Shown here: positions 17,137-25,599 of the stretch, one piece after another
Layout: each line of letters begins with the position of its first letter
Numbering within the stretch: position 1 is the stretch's first letter
DNA from: Bacteroidales bacterium
GTDB lineage: Bacteria; Bacteroidota; Bacteroidia; Bacteroidales; Prolixibacteraceae
DNA: 43,052 bases
Direction: 5' to 3'
Assembly (NCBI GenBank): GCA_031272965.1
Contig: JAISSS010000048.1
Coordinates: forward strand, 1-43,052
Notes under the pieces: model-generated
Seen by the model: the letters and a program-made list of their open reading frames with translations, nothing else
Database searches by the model: none
Told to the model about the DNA's origin: nothing
Position numbers and translations under genes: made by a program

Positions 17137-18018
17137 ATGACGTCATCCGATAAAATAGTCAGTTGCATAGCCCTTAACAAGCGTTACGGCGATGTGCAAG
17201 CCCTGCATGATGTGTCATTTGAGGTAGAGCGCGGCGAGATTTTCGGGTTAATAGGTCCTGACGGCGCCGGAAAGAGTACTCTGTTCAGAATCCTGACCTC
17301 GCTGCTGCTTGCCGATTCCGGCACTGCCATCGTGGATAGCCTGAATGTGGTGAGCGACTACAAGCAGTTACGCCGCCGCATCGGGTACATGCCCGGCCGG
17401 TTCTCGCTGTACCAGGATTTAACGGTCGAAGAAAATCTCAACTTTTTTGCAACAGTATTCAATACTACTATCACCGAAAACTACCACCTCATAAAGGATA
17501 TATACAGCCAGATAGAGCCGTTTAAGGAGCGGAAAGCAGGGAAGCTGTCAGGGGGCATGAAGCAGAAATTAGCCCTCTCATGTGCGCTGATTCACAAACC
17601 ATCGGTATTGTTTCTGGATGAACCGACCACCGGCGTTGACCCCGTATCGCGGAAAGAATTTTGGGAGATGCTGAAAAAATTGAAGAAAGAGAACATCACT
17701 ATCGTCGTTTCAACACCTTATATGGATGAGGCGCGACTGTGCGACCGCATTGCACTGTTACAGCACGGGCAGATACTGACCATAGAAAGCCCGCAAAAAA
17801 TCACCGCAGGGTTCCCGCAAAAACTCTACCGCGCCCACGCAGCCGACAACCACGGGCTGCTCGTGAGCCTGCGTAATGACAAAAACATTCGCTCCGTATT
17901 CATGTTTGGCGAATATCTGCATATCCTCTTCGTCGGGGAACCGGACATCACAATCCCCAATCTCACCGAAATAAAGCCCTCAATCGAAGACTGCTTCATG
18001 TATCTGATGAACAGGTAA
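17137..18018 (+). CDS. ABC transporter ATP-binding protein (ABC-2 export type), no permease adjacent
   Basis: 293 residues: Walker A GPDGAGKST, Q-loop YMPGRFSLYQDLTVEENL, signature LSGGMKQKLALSCALIH, Walker B VLFLDEPTTGVDP and a C-terminal extension typical of multidrug/ABC-2 exporters (YhiH, DrrA type). Such ATPases usually sit with HlyD-like and ABC-2 permease genes; none is here, as the next gene is convergent. The 43-base gap from the TonB-like gene has no TAnnTTTG element, so it is probably read through from the sigma operon. Confidence 0.9.
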   Translation: MTSSDKIVSCIALNKRYGDVQALHDVSFEVERGEIFGLIGPDGAGKSTLFRILTSLLLADSGTAIVDSLNVVSDYKQLRRRIGYMPGRFSLYQDLTVEENLNFFATVFNTTITENYHLIKDIYSQIEPFKERKAGKLSGGMKQKLALSCALIHKPSVLFLDEPTTGVDPVSRKEFWEMLKKLKKENITIVVSTPYMDEARLCDRIALLQHGQILTIESPQKITAGFPQKLYRAHAADNHGLLVSLRNDKNIRSVFMFGEYLHILFVGEPDITIPNLTEIKPSIEDCFMYLMNR

Positions 18019-18048
18019 CTAAACAGAATCAGCATAGAGGGGCACAAG

Positions 18049-18084
18049 TAATGCAGGGACAGGATGCGCTCCATCCCTGCATTA
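18049..18084. terminator. Strong stem-loop between convergent genes
   Basis: TAATGCAGGGA (18049-18059) pairs perfectly with TCCCTGCATTA (18074-18084), an 11-base-pair stem with a 14-base loop that can add a GGA/TCC pairing. It lies 30 bases after the ABC ATPase stop and 39 before the end of the opposing gene. No T tract follows on either strand, so it may be a bidirectional stabilising or factor-dependent terminator hairpin. Confidence 0.6.
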
Positions 18085-18122
18085 TTAGAGGGCAATTCAA
18101 TAAGGGAACCGAGTTGCCAAAA

Positions 18123-19535
18123 TCAGTTTTTCTTTGCCATCTCCAATGCGGAAGTCGTCGTATAATATTTAACCAGCATATTCGGGACTTCCCATTCGGG
18201 CATTTTGCCACGTTTAAGGAAGCGCAGATAGGTCTTGGTTACTTCTCCGAAGTGGGCTTCGTGGCCGACCTTATATTTGTCGGGAATATCTACCGTCCAG
18301 AGCTTGTCTTCCAATTTGACGAGTTTCAGGCCGGGATACATATTTGCGATATCCTGATTAACAGCCTTTTGAAGTCCCGCCTCGAAAGTTGCCAGGCCAT
18401 CGTTGATAGTTGCACGGATAAATACGGCAGGTTTATAATTTTCTTCGGCGCCTTGCTTAATAATAAGTTCACACAGCGAACCGCGCATGATACTGTAGTG
18501 GGTGTCGCCGGTTCCTTCCGGGGCTTGAAAGTTCCAAATGACCGATACTTTAGCGGTTTTTCCCCGCAGTTTATAGATAAATTCCCCGTTTGAATAGACT
18601 TGTAGGGCGCCATCGGCTACGTTGTTTTTCAGGAAGTCGGGGAAGGCATCCATTTGGGTAGCCTGCGTAAACTGTTCCTTTGTAACAGCTGTTGGCCAGT
18701 GCCGGGCGCTGAGAATCTCAACATCGCTTTTTTTCAGCGGCTGTTCGGGGAAGGCTTCCCATTGAATAAGGTCAACCAGATGCGTTGTTACGTCAACGAT
18801 TCCTTCGCCCTGCTGGGTTACGTCAAAGAACCACGCCGGACGCTTAACGGTCTTCCCCGCAACGGGCTTATAGAAGTGGTGTACGCTTTCTTTGGATATT
18901 GCCGGTTCATCAGGCGTTCCGTCCACAAGTTTGCCGAATACTTCGGGAATTTTGGACAGCTCACGCTGGATGATGGTAGTAATCTCAAAGCGCTCTGTCA
19001 TAATGTCGTAAAGGAACAGCCCTTTTTCTGTAGCAGTATTAAAGGCGGCTTCCAGCTTGTCAAAGCCTTCTTTGCTGATGACTAACGGCTTATCTGCGAA
19101 TACATTTAGCCCTGCATTGACAGAGGCTGTGATGTAGTCGATTTTGCGGTTATTATTACCGGCAAGCACTACCACGTTACCGGCCTTCTCGTCGAGGGCT
19201 TTTTGCAGGAAGTCGGCGCCATAGTAAGTTTTTTCCGTCCATGCGGTGGGGGCGTCGGCGCGGGAATTAAAGCCTTCGATTGCGGCCAGATAGTCGGCTA
19301 CGTCCGGCCCTTGCGGGGCATAGACGTGTACTGTCGGCGCTATTTGCTCATACATGAGCTTCTGAACCAGCGAGGCATGGAAATGACCGGGGTCAATGGT
19401 GATGAGCTTCACCTCGCCATTAGCACCCGTAAACGCAGGCGCAGAGGTAGTATCGGTACCGGGCTTTTTGCTGCCTCCGGTGCATCCTGCCAGCGCTACC
19501 AATAGCAGGGGATAGATATGAACATGTTTCATCAT
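18123..19535 (-). CDS. Gfo/Idh/MocA-type oxidoreductase lipoprotein with putative oxidoreductase C-terminal domain
   Basis: 470 residues with a lipoprotein signal (YPLLLVALAGC, Cys18), so anchored in the periplasm or outer membrane. The N-terminal half is Rossmann-like: ITIDPGHFHASLVQKL, VVVLAGNNNRKIDYITAS and NVFADKPLVISKEGFD, where Asp replaces the Glu of the usual EKP motif. The C-terminal part (GIVDVTTHLVDLIQWEAFPE onward) matches what I recall as the Oxidoreduct_C domain. These proteins are part of 3-keto-glycoside metabolism in Bacteroides-type genomes, linking it functionally to the DUF1080 operon 10 kb away. ATG codons at 19535 and 19532 are both possible starts. Confidence 0.85.
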   Translation of the reverse strand: MMKHVHIYPLLLVALAGCTGGSKKPGTDTTSAPAFTGANGEVKLITIDPGHFHASLVQKLMYEQIAPTVHVYAPQGPDVADYLAAIEGFNSRADAPTAWTEKTYYGADFLQKALDEKAGNVVVLAGNNNRKIDYITASVNAGLNVFADKPLVISKEGFDKLEAAFNTATEKGLFLYDIMTERFEITTIIQRELSKIPEVFGKLVDGTPDEPAISKESVHHFYKPVAGKTVKRPAWFFDVTQQGEGIVDVTTHLVDLIQWEAFPEQPLKKSDVEILSARHWPTAVTKEQFTQATQMDAFPDFLKNNVADGALQVYSNGEFIYKLRGKTAKVSVIWNFQAPEGTGDTHYSIMRGSLCELIIKQGAEENYKPAVFIRATINDGLATFEAGLQKAVNQDIANMYPGLKLVKLEDKLWTVDIPDKYKVGHEAHFGEVTKTYLRFLKRGKMPEWEVPNMLVKYYTTTSALEMAKKN

Positions 19536-19560
19536 TCAACAAAAATTATTTAGTTTGCTG

Positions 19561-19568
19561 CAAAAATA
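19561..19568 (-). promoter_or_regulatory. -7 element TATTTTTG of the oxidoreductase lipoprotein gene
   Basis: TATTTTTG followed by CAGC on the minus strand, 25 bases before the start at 19535. The same TATTTTTGCAGC string occurs before the lipoprotein gene starting at 39238. Confidence 0.6.
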
Positions 19569-19625
19569 AGCATTTTTTTCATACCTCCGTTTTTTTTCTA
19601 CAGTTTACTTCCCGACAGTTGCCTG

Positions 19626-20789
19626 TCAACCGCCAAAAGCGTCGGCAATTCGCTGCAGGGCAGTCTTCAGTGTGGCACGGGTACATCCGAAGTTGAGGCG
19701 CATGTATCCTGTTCCCTGCTGACCGAACTGGCTTCCGCGGTTAAGGCCTACCCCTGCCTGAATAAGGCGGGTATTGAGTTCATCGTCGGTCAGGCCGAAA
19801 GACGAGAAGTCGAGCCATGCAAGGTAGGTGGCGTCGGGTGGCATCGGGACAATGCCCGGCGCCGATTGCTGTAGCGTCGATTGGAGCAGATAGAAGTTGC
19901 CGCGCAAGTATTCCAGCAACTCTTCGAGCCAGTGCTCTCCGTGCGAATAGGCGGATTCTAATGCGATGTTGCCGAACAGATTTCCCATATGCAGGTGCGG
20001 GGTGTGCAGTCTTTTCTCGTATTTTTTGAACTGCAGTTTGTTTCGTATAACGAGGAAAGATGTTGTCAGTCCGGCCAGATTGAACGTCTTGCTGGGGGCC
20101 ATAAGTACGGCACAGTTTGCGGCGGCGGCCTCCGACAGGGTGGGTAGCGGTATATGCTTTCGGGCGCCCAGAATCAGGTCGGAATGAATCTCGTCGGAGA
20201 TGATAAATACGTTATGTTTCAGGCAAATATCGACCAATTCTGTCAGCTCTTCACGGTTCCATGCCATACCGCCGGGGTTATGGGGGTTGCAAAGCAGCAG
20301 CAGCTTGGTATGGCGGGTGATTTTACGCTTCAGGTCGTCGAAGTCAAAGGTATAGCGTCCGTTCTCTATCTTCAGCGGATTTTCAATTATGCGGCGGCCT
20401 GTGAGGCGGACAGAATCGAAAAACGGGGTGTAAACCGGCGGCTGTAGAACGACTTCTTCGTCCTGAGCAGACATGGCTTCGATAGCGAGTGTCAATCCGG
20501 CGACGACACCCGGACTGAATGAAATCCATTCGGGTTTGATGGTCCAGCCGTGCCGTCGTGCCAGCCATCCGGTAATTGCCTGACGGTATGCGTCAGTGCG
20601 GATAGTGTAACCCAGAATCTCATGTTCCAACCGCTTGCGCAAGGCATTAATAACGAAATCAGGGGTCCTGAAATCCATATCGGCCACCCAAAGCGGCAAC
20701 ACATCGGCAGTTCCGAAAAACGCCTGTCGTCCGTCATATTTGATACAATCGGTTCCTTCGCGGTTTATTTCTTCGTCAAAATTATACAT
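19626..20789 (-). CDS. PatB/MalY-family pyridoxal-phosphate C-S lyase (cystathionine beta-lyase type)
   Basis: Fold-type I aminotransferase-like enzyme, 387 residues, that cleaves carbon-sulfur bonds of cystathionine or related amino acids. Landmarks: PLWVADMDFRTPDFVINAL near the N-terminus, SFSPGVVAGLTLAIEAMS, CNPHNPGGMAWNREEL, the Asp of ISDEIHSDLIL, the Schiff-base Lys in APSKTFNLAGL, and the terminal Arg-containing YMRLNFGCTR. It is monocistronic. The 155-base region upstream is AT-rich and holds the inverted repeat ACTGTT-N9-AACAGT. Confidence 0.92.
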   Translation of the reverse strand: MYNFDEEINREGTDCIKYDGRQAFFGTADVLPLWVADMDFRTPDFVINALRKRLEHEILGYTIRTDAYRQAITGWLARRHGWTIKPEWISFSPGVVAGLTLAIEAMSAQDEEVVLQPPVYTPFFDSVRLTGRRIIENPLKIENGRYTFDFDDLKRKITRHTKLLLLCNPHNPGGMAWNREELTELVDICLKHNVFIISDEIHSDLILGARKHIPLPTLSEAAAANCAVLMAPSKTFNLAGLTTSFLVIRNKLQFKKYEKRLHTPHLHMGNLFGNIALESAYSHGEHWLEELLEYLRGNFYLLQSTLQQSAPGIVPMPPDATYLAWLDFSSFGLTDDELNTRLIQAGVGLNRGSQFGQQGTGYMRLNFGCTRATLKTALQRIADAFGG

Positions 20790-20814
20790 AATTAATATTG
20801 TTATAATCGTTTAG

Positions 20815-20835
20815 ACTGTTCATATTGTAAACAGT
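20815..20835. promoter_or_regulatory. Inverted repeat upstream of the PatB-like gene, possible operator
   Basis: ACTGTT (20815-20820), a 9-base spacer and AACAGT (20830-20835) form a perfect 6-base dyad about 26 bases before the PatB-like ATG. The rest of 20790-20944 is AT-rich without coding signal. Regulator binding is only a possibility. Confidence 0.25.
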
Positions 20836-20944
20836 TTATCCGGTTTTGATGTTTTTTTGCACTATAATTTGGTCGTCAATAATAAACGATTATTCGTGTA
20901 AATACTCAATTTGTCAACAATTTCATCGTATAAATGTTCAAAAA

Positions 20945-21472
20945 TCACCCTTTAGAACGGTCAAAGAAGGGGTTTTTGGAGGAGGCAGATACCGGAATTG
21001 CGAATACGGTACGGCATCCGGGCAGCAGATTTAGCGATTGGGCGGCATAGCCTGCGGAGAACATCACACGGGTATCTAATCGCATGTCAGCGGCAGTGGC
21101 ACAGGCCGAGCCGATAGCGATACCTGCATCAATGGTGTTGAGTGCACATGGCACAGGTGCAGGCTTCTCTCCGCAAGTGGAGTATCCGCAGTGGCCGCAG
21201 TTCAACGCATGTGTTTTGCTTTGAGTTCCAATCAGCAGTACGGCTTCTGCAGACAGGATATTTTCAGCGTCGCGCAGGAAGAACTGATGTCCGTTCTGGT
21301 GGCCGAGTTCGGCGGTTGTTTTTGACAAAAGTTCAATATCTTTGCCGTCTATCGCGGCTATCTCAATGATGTCCATACCTTTACCTTTGGGAGCGGTACG
21401 CGCTGCGGTCATCATTTGCCTGACACAGTCCATCACGTGTTCATGGCGGCATTGTCGTTCATCTATAATCAT
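20945..21472 (-). CDS. DUF2148 ferredoxin-like domain protein
   Basis: 175 residues from the ATG at 21472; the longer frame back to 21580 would overlap the preceding gene and is rejected. The N-terminal part (MDCVRQMMTAARTAPKGKGM) resembles the nitroreductase-like start of this family. The C-terminal part carries the cysteine cluster NCGHCGYSTCGEKP plus further cysteines (CALN, SACATAAD), consistent with an iron-sulfur site. The function of DUF2148 proteins is unknown. It lies 23 bases after the heparinase-like gene on the same strand, probably cotranscribed, although no functional link is obvious. Confidence 0.85.
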   Translation of the reverse strand: MIIDERQCRHEHVMDCVRQMMTAARTAPKGKGMDIIEIAAIDGKDIELLSKTTAELGHQNGHQFFLRDAENILSAEAVLLIGTQSKTHALNCGHCGYSTCGEKPAPVPCALNTIDAGIAIGSACATAADMRLDTRVMFSAGYAAQSLNLLPGCRTVFAIPVSASSKNPFFDRSKG

Positions 21473-21495
21473 CTGATAAATATTAGAGCGGTTAT

Positions 21496-23424
21496 TTATT
21501 TTGCAATTGTTACATGGAAATCGCCTGACAGGGCGGCATTGAGAGCTACAAGCCGGATGCGGGTTACGCCATCTGGCCAATAGTTTTTCAGAGAGCGGTC
21601 GGATACGGGTATGTACTCGATTTGTGGGGTCAGCGTTTTCGGGTCGTAGCGCATTTCGAGGCTGAATCCGTTGCCGTCGAGCTGCAAAACCCCAGGCTTC
21701 AGCGCAGTTACTTTGCAGCAGGTGATATAGTTTGCCGACAGCTGGCCGGAGGCTTCGGCGAGGCGGAAGCGGTCGCGAATCACGAAATTTTTCCCGCGGT
21801 TAAGCGTATAAGTACGCACCCAGCTTTCCACTTTCGCAGCGGGGGGATATGCCTCGGCAATATCTAAAGAGAAGGTAACAGCTCTGGCAGAAGCCTTGAA
21901 GGCGAGATTTTTGGCATGAAACTGCGCACCTGCCTGCTGCTCAACGCCATTGATGACAGGCAGGTTGTGGTAGCCTGACTGCATGGTCCATATTTCATAG
22001 CGGCGTGAGCTGAATGTCTTTGCCACATATTCCTCGCGTCCGAGGTCTATCAGGCATGGCTTACCATCGTAATAGAGCAGGCATGTTCCCACGTCGTTAT
22101 GGTTATGACTTTCGTCATTGAATCCGCCTTTGGCGCCGAAGAAGAAGCCTTTGTAGCTGTCCGCCTTGTCGCGGGCGCCTGCAATTTCGGTATCGGGGAA
22201 CCAGAAGTCGGGCACTAATGCTTCGGCCTTATCAGCATTGCGGAGCTGGTCGAGCAATTGCAGGTCGCGGATTTGGTCGCCTATTTTGCCCCCCAGAGCG
22301 CCATCCCCCCAATGGTTCAGCTCGGCTAAATAAGCGCCAAACTTATACATCAACGGGCTGTTGATAGCTTTCCCGTAGCGGTAAACTGTTGAGGGGGCGC
22401 CACCGGTACGGGCGTCAGCATCTGCAAAATTGATGTAATAAGGTGCATGGATATTGACCTGCGGAAAATAGTTGCCAATATTCTTGACCAATTGGTTGTC
22501 GAACACGTCGAACTTGCCGCCGGTAGCTTTTTTCAGCGTTTCAAGGTTCTCATAGAGCAGGGCCCCTGCCGCCCCCCAATATGAGGGGCCTTCGTCGCAG
22601 CCGCCGTCATCGGGATAGCCATTGAGGAACTTGTCTAAGGAATTGATAATCTTAGTTACGGCTTTGAGGCGGGTTGCAGCATCGTTTTCGACCAGTAGAT
22701 AAGAGACCAGCATATTATAGTTCACCCACGGGTTCCAATTGTTCGGGCGGCCGCCGCGAAATCCCATGTAACCAAAGTCATCGCGGGTGAGATAGGGAGA
22801 GAGCGATTTGCGGTGCAGCTCCTGCCGAAGGCGTTGGGCTATCAACGGATGGACGGCATTAAAGGCATCCTCAAACATGAACAGCGTCCACGACAGATTA
22901 GCAGTAACCTCGCCTACACCGAGGTCAACGGTAGGGTCGTTGATGTCAGGCAGGCCTCCCTTTATTTTTTGGAAGTAGAGGTGCGCCGACCATCCCCACC
23001 ATGTTTGCTCGCTGAAATACCACACCGCATTGATAATCTGGTCAAGGAAGCGGCCTTTACCTTCGACAAGCTCGCCCATCACTAATGCAATCAGCGTATT
23101 GCTACAGGCAGCATACACTTCCTGGCGACGTCCTCCGCTGCGAATAAATTCCAGATAGTCAGTGGCTTTCACCACCGGCCAGTCATAGTTAAGACAGCTC
23201 TCGGCACGTTTGATGTAGCCCGCACGAATAGCGGCAGGCAATCCGTCCCAGAAGCTGCGGTCGCTATATGCAGGGGCCCCTGTCCATGAACCGTCCATAC
23301 ACAGCACCGTCGGGAGATTTATTGCTTCCGCTTCTTTTGCCAGAATATTGCGCTCTTTGATTTGCGGCGCCGAAAAGCACGACAGCGCAAGCAGGGTCGC
23401 AACTATTGTCATGATACATTTCAT
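21496..23424 (-). CDS. Heparinase II/III-like secreted protein
   Basis: 642 residues with a signal peptide (MKCIMTIVATLLALSCFSAP). The N-terminal two-thirds is an alpha-barrel (WDGLPAAIRAGYIKRAESC, NWNPWVNYNMLVSYLLVEND, DDGGCDEGPSYWGAAGALLY). The C-terminal beta-sandwich contains the heparinase II/III core ESHNHNDVGTCLLYYDGKPC and SGYHNLPVINGVEQQ. This places it among PL12/15/21-like lyases or their uncharacterised relatives acting on uronic-acid polysaccharides. No SusC/SusD pair or sulfatase is nearby, so it is outside a classical polysaccharide utilisation locus. The substrate is unknown. Confidence 0.88.
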   Translation of the reverse strand: MKCIMTIVATLLALSCFSAPQIKERNILAKEAEAINLPTVLCMDGSWTGAPAYSDRSFWDGLPAAIRAGYIKRAESCLNYDWPVVKATDYLEFIRSGGRRQEVYAACSNTLIALVMGELVEGKGRFLDQIINAVWYFSEQTWWGWSAHLYFQKIKGGLPDINDPTVDLGVGEVTANLSWTLFMFEDAFNAVHPLIAQRLRQELHRKSLSPYLTRDDFGYMGFRGGRPNNWNPWVNYNMLVSYLLVENDAATRLKAVTKIINSLDKFLNGYPDDGGCDEGPSYWGAAGALLYENLETLKKATGGKFDVFDNQLVKNIGNYFPQVNIHAPYYINFADADARTGGAPSTVYRYGKAINSPLMYKFGAYLAELNHWGDGALGGKIGDQIRDLQLLDQLRNADKAEALVPDFWFPDTEIAGARDKADSYKGFFFGAKGGFNDESHNHNDVGTCLLYYDGKPCLIDLGREEYVAKTFSSRRYEIWTMQSGYHNLPVINGVEQQAGAQFHAKNLAFKASARAVTFSLDIAEAYPPAAKVESWVRTYTLNRGKNFVIRDRFRLAEASGQLSANYITCCKVTALKPGVLQLDGNGFSLEMRYDPKTLTPQIEYIPVSDRSLKNYWPDGVTRIRLVALNAALSGDFHVTIAK

Positions 23425-23446
23425 ATTTCGATATATTATTTACATA

Positions 23447-23454
23447 CAAATATA
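23447..23454 (-). promoter_or_regulatory. -7 element TATATTTG of the heparinase-like gene
   Basis: TATATTTG on the minus strand, 22 bases before the ATG at 23424. The 117-base gap to the MFS gene is otherwise AT-rich and non-coding. Confidence 0.5.
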
Positions 23455-23541
23455 TGAAAAAAATGCAGATAGCCGCGCTAAAATACCGCACTACATTTAA
23501 TATATAATCTATATGTTAAAACTGCCTGCTATCATAACTGC

Positions 23542-24753
23542 CTATTTCCGTTTTAAATCGGGCAGCAGCCAGGCAACCATCCCTAACAGAGGGGCGTATG
23601 CGCAGAAGCGGTAGATAGTTTCAATGCCGTGAACGTCAGCTATTTTGCCCAATACCGCCGACGAGATTCCGGCGATGCCGAATGCCAGTCCAAAGAACAG
23701 CCCTGATACCATCCCCAATTTATAGGGCAGTAATTCCTGCGCATACAACAAAATTGCAGGGAAGGCCGAGGAGAGCATCAGGCCGGAGCAGAAGCTCATA
23801 ATTACCGTCCACAGCAGGTCGGTATGCGGCATCAGCAGCGCGAAAGGCGCCGCACCGACTATGGAAATCCATATCACATACTTGCGCCCGATGCGGTCGC
23901 CCACCGGCCCGCCAAGCATCGTGCCGATAGCAGTGGCCAGCAGAAATACGAACAGGAATATCTGCGACTGCGCTACACTCACGCCAAACTTCTCCAATAA
24001 ATAGAAAGTATAATAGCTTGACAGGCATGACATATACACATATTTGGAGAAAATCAGGACGAGCAGTATTGTTATCGTAACAACGGTTTTCAGGGGCGAC
24101 AATGGCATTTGTCTTGTTACCCGCACGTTAGCGACCTGACGGTTGGCGGTCAGCTGTTTCCTGTACCAGCGACTAACAGGCTGTGCCACCATTAATGCCA
24201 TTAACGCCAATGCCGTAAGCCATACGATATTACGCTGTCCATAAGGGGCCACGATGATTGCCACCAGCAGAGGACCGATAGCCCCGCCGAGGTTTCCGCC
24301 CACCTGAAACAGCGACTGCGCAAAACCGCGTCGCCCGCCGGACGCCAGCGACGTCAGCCGCGAAGCCTCCGGATGCAGCGTAGAAGAACCTATCCCTGTA
24401 ATAAATACGGACGCCATAGCCCATAACGGCGTCCGTGCGAAAGCTAACGACGCCAATCCAACCAGGGTGAAAAGCATCCCCATCGGCAATGCCCGCGACC
24501 AGGGCCGCCGGTCAAAGAAAATGCCGACCACCGGCTGAAATACGGACGCCGAAATCTGATAGGCCAGTGTTATCAGCCCTATTTGTCGAAACGTTAACTG
24601 CATTTCGCTTTTCAATACCGGATATGACGCCGAGATGGCCGACTGCAACGCATCGTTTGCTAAATGCAATATACTGAGCGCAATAAGGATGCGCATCGCA
24701 CTGACGCCCGCAGTTTGCTGGGGCATAGCGGATTCTTTATGTTTAGACATCAT
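23542..24753 (-). CDS. Major facilitator superfamily transporter, fosmidomycin-resistance (Fsr)-like
   Basis: 403-residue inner membrane protein with about twelve hydrophobic helices in two halves. ILHLANDALQSAISASYPVL, LITLAYQISASVFQPVVGIF and the loop FITGIGSSTLHPEASRL are characteristic of the Fsr branch of MFS efflux proteins; the second-half loop reads GGPVGDRIGRKYV. The natural substrate is unknown. Its start lies inside the last codons of the upstream glycosyltransferase gene (11-base overlap), so the two are translationally coupled. Confidence 0.9.
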   Translation of the reverse strand: MMSKHKESAMPQQTAGVSAMRILIALSILHLANDALQSAISASYPVLKSEMQLTFRQIGLITLAYQISASVFQPVVGIFFDRRPWSRALPMGMLFTLVGLASLAFARTPLWAMASVFITGIGSSTLHPEASRLTSLASGGRRGFAQSLFQVGGNLGGAIGPLLVAIIVAPYGQRNIVWLTALALMALMVAQPVSRWYRKQLTANRQVANVRVTRQMPLSPLKTVVTITILLVLIFSKYVYMSCLSSYYTFYLLEKFGVSVAQSQIFLFVFLLATAIGTMLGGPVGDRIGRKYVIWISIVGAAPFALLMPHTDLLWTVIMSFCSGLMLSSAFPAILLYAQELLPYKLGMVSGLFFGLAFGIAGISSAVLGKIADVHGIETIYRFCAYAPLLGMVAWLLPDLKRK

Positions 24754-25477
24754 TTCTTTCGGCTCTTTTTTGCAACTGGCCGGTCAATTTCAGCCAGTAG
24801 TATTTCACAGGGTTGGAATATTTCAGTAACTTCCACGGACGGCTACTGTGCGGGCGATGTAACACGGGGCATTGCATGAGCAGGTAATTCCGGAAGCCCA
24901 TCCGTAACGCCTGATGCGAAATGGTTACATCGTACCAGCTTTGACCGGCCGGCAACGTCCTGAAATCGAAGGCCGACAGGAAAGCATTGGTGAGTAGCGT
25001 ACAGCAGAAACTGAGCCGCTTGCGGGTATTTACGGCGCCATCCCTATATTTTCCGGCATACAGATAGGGGAAATTTACGGCGCCGCTTGCGTCAACTGTT
25101 ACGGCCGCCACCATGCCCGCATTGTCGAGCGACTGCGCATGAGCGTACAATTGCCGGACAGTATCTTCGCTGACAGTAACATCTGATTCTATAATGAGCA
25201 AATGTGCATTATTTGACAATGCATTCGCCTGCGCTTGCTGCAATATCAACAGATAATTAGGCGACGGATGCACGGTTATATCCGACAGATTAACCAGTCT
25301 GAATCGCATGCGTTCAGACGCATCCTTCAGTCTCAAAGTATTCTCTTCCGTGCTGAAATCATTATAAACCGTATAGTCGAAAACGGTATCGATACGCGAG
25401 GCCACGACCGCTTCAAAGGTCTGCAGAGCCGTATCCAATGAGTTCTTTACGGGCGTAATTATATGTAAACTGTTCAA
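24743..25477 (-). CDS. Family 2 (GT-A) glycosyltransferase
   Basis: 244 residues. It begins SLHIITPVKNSLDTALQTFE, with TVYNDFSTEENTLRL, then IIESDVTVSEDTVRQLYAH as the likely donor/metal (DxD-like ESD) region. The C-terminal LMQCPVLHRPHSSRPWKLLK resembles small rhamnosyl- or galactosyl-type transferases. The start codon is TTG at 25477, since no in-frame ATG exists between the upstream stop and the first conserved strand. A promoter element lies 26 bases upstream. It is coupled by overlap to the MFS gene. Confidence 0.8.
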   Translation of the reverse strand: MNSLHIITPVKNSLDTALQTFEAVVASRIDTVFDYTVYNDFSTEENTLRLKDASERMRFRLVNLSDITVHPSPNYLLILQQAQANALSNNAHLLIIESDVTVSEDTVRQLYAHAQSLDNAGMVAAVTVDASGAVNFPYLYAGKYRDGAVNTRKRLSFCCTLLTNAFLSAFDFRTLPAGQSWYDVTISHQALRMGFRNYLLMQCPVLHRPHSSRPWKLLKYSNPVKYYWLKLTGQLQKRAERNDV

Positions 25478-25503
25478 TTTGAATGTTACTTTTAATTAAA
25501 CAG

Positions 25504-25511
25504 CAAAAGTA
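25504..25511 (-). promoter_or_regulatory. -7 element TACTTTTG of the glycosyltransferase-MFS operon
   Basis: TACTTTTG followed by C on the minus strand, 26 bases before the TTG start at 25477 and downstream of the terminator at 25536-25578. This placement supports the TTG start. Confidence 0.55.
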
Positions 25512-25535
25512 GTAAAAATATCCGGTATAGCGCTC

Positions 25536-25578
25536 AAAAAAAATCCACGCCTGCAATTTGGCAGACATGGATTTTTTT
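25536..25578 (-). terminator. Terminator of the NAGPA lipoprotein operon
   Basis: On the minus strand AAAAAAATCCA and TGGATTTTTTTT flank an inner CTGC/GCAG pairing around a short AT loop, ending in a run of eight T. It lies 21 bases after the stop at 25600. The poly-A/poly-T arms would allow bidirectional function. Confidence 0.85.
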
Positions 25579-25599
25579 CGTGCGGCGAGTTACGGCAGG

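Noticed and set aside
17137-17146. ATGACGTCAT palindrome at the start of the ABC ATPase gene
   Set aside because: A 10-base palindrome at one start codon is within chance and is explained by the codons Met-Thr-Ser-Ser.
23519-23543. Direct repeat AACTGCCT at the end of the MFS gene
   Set aside because: Only two 8-base copies, one overlapping the stop codon; no further copies or promoter association.
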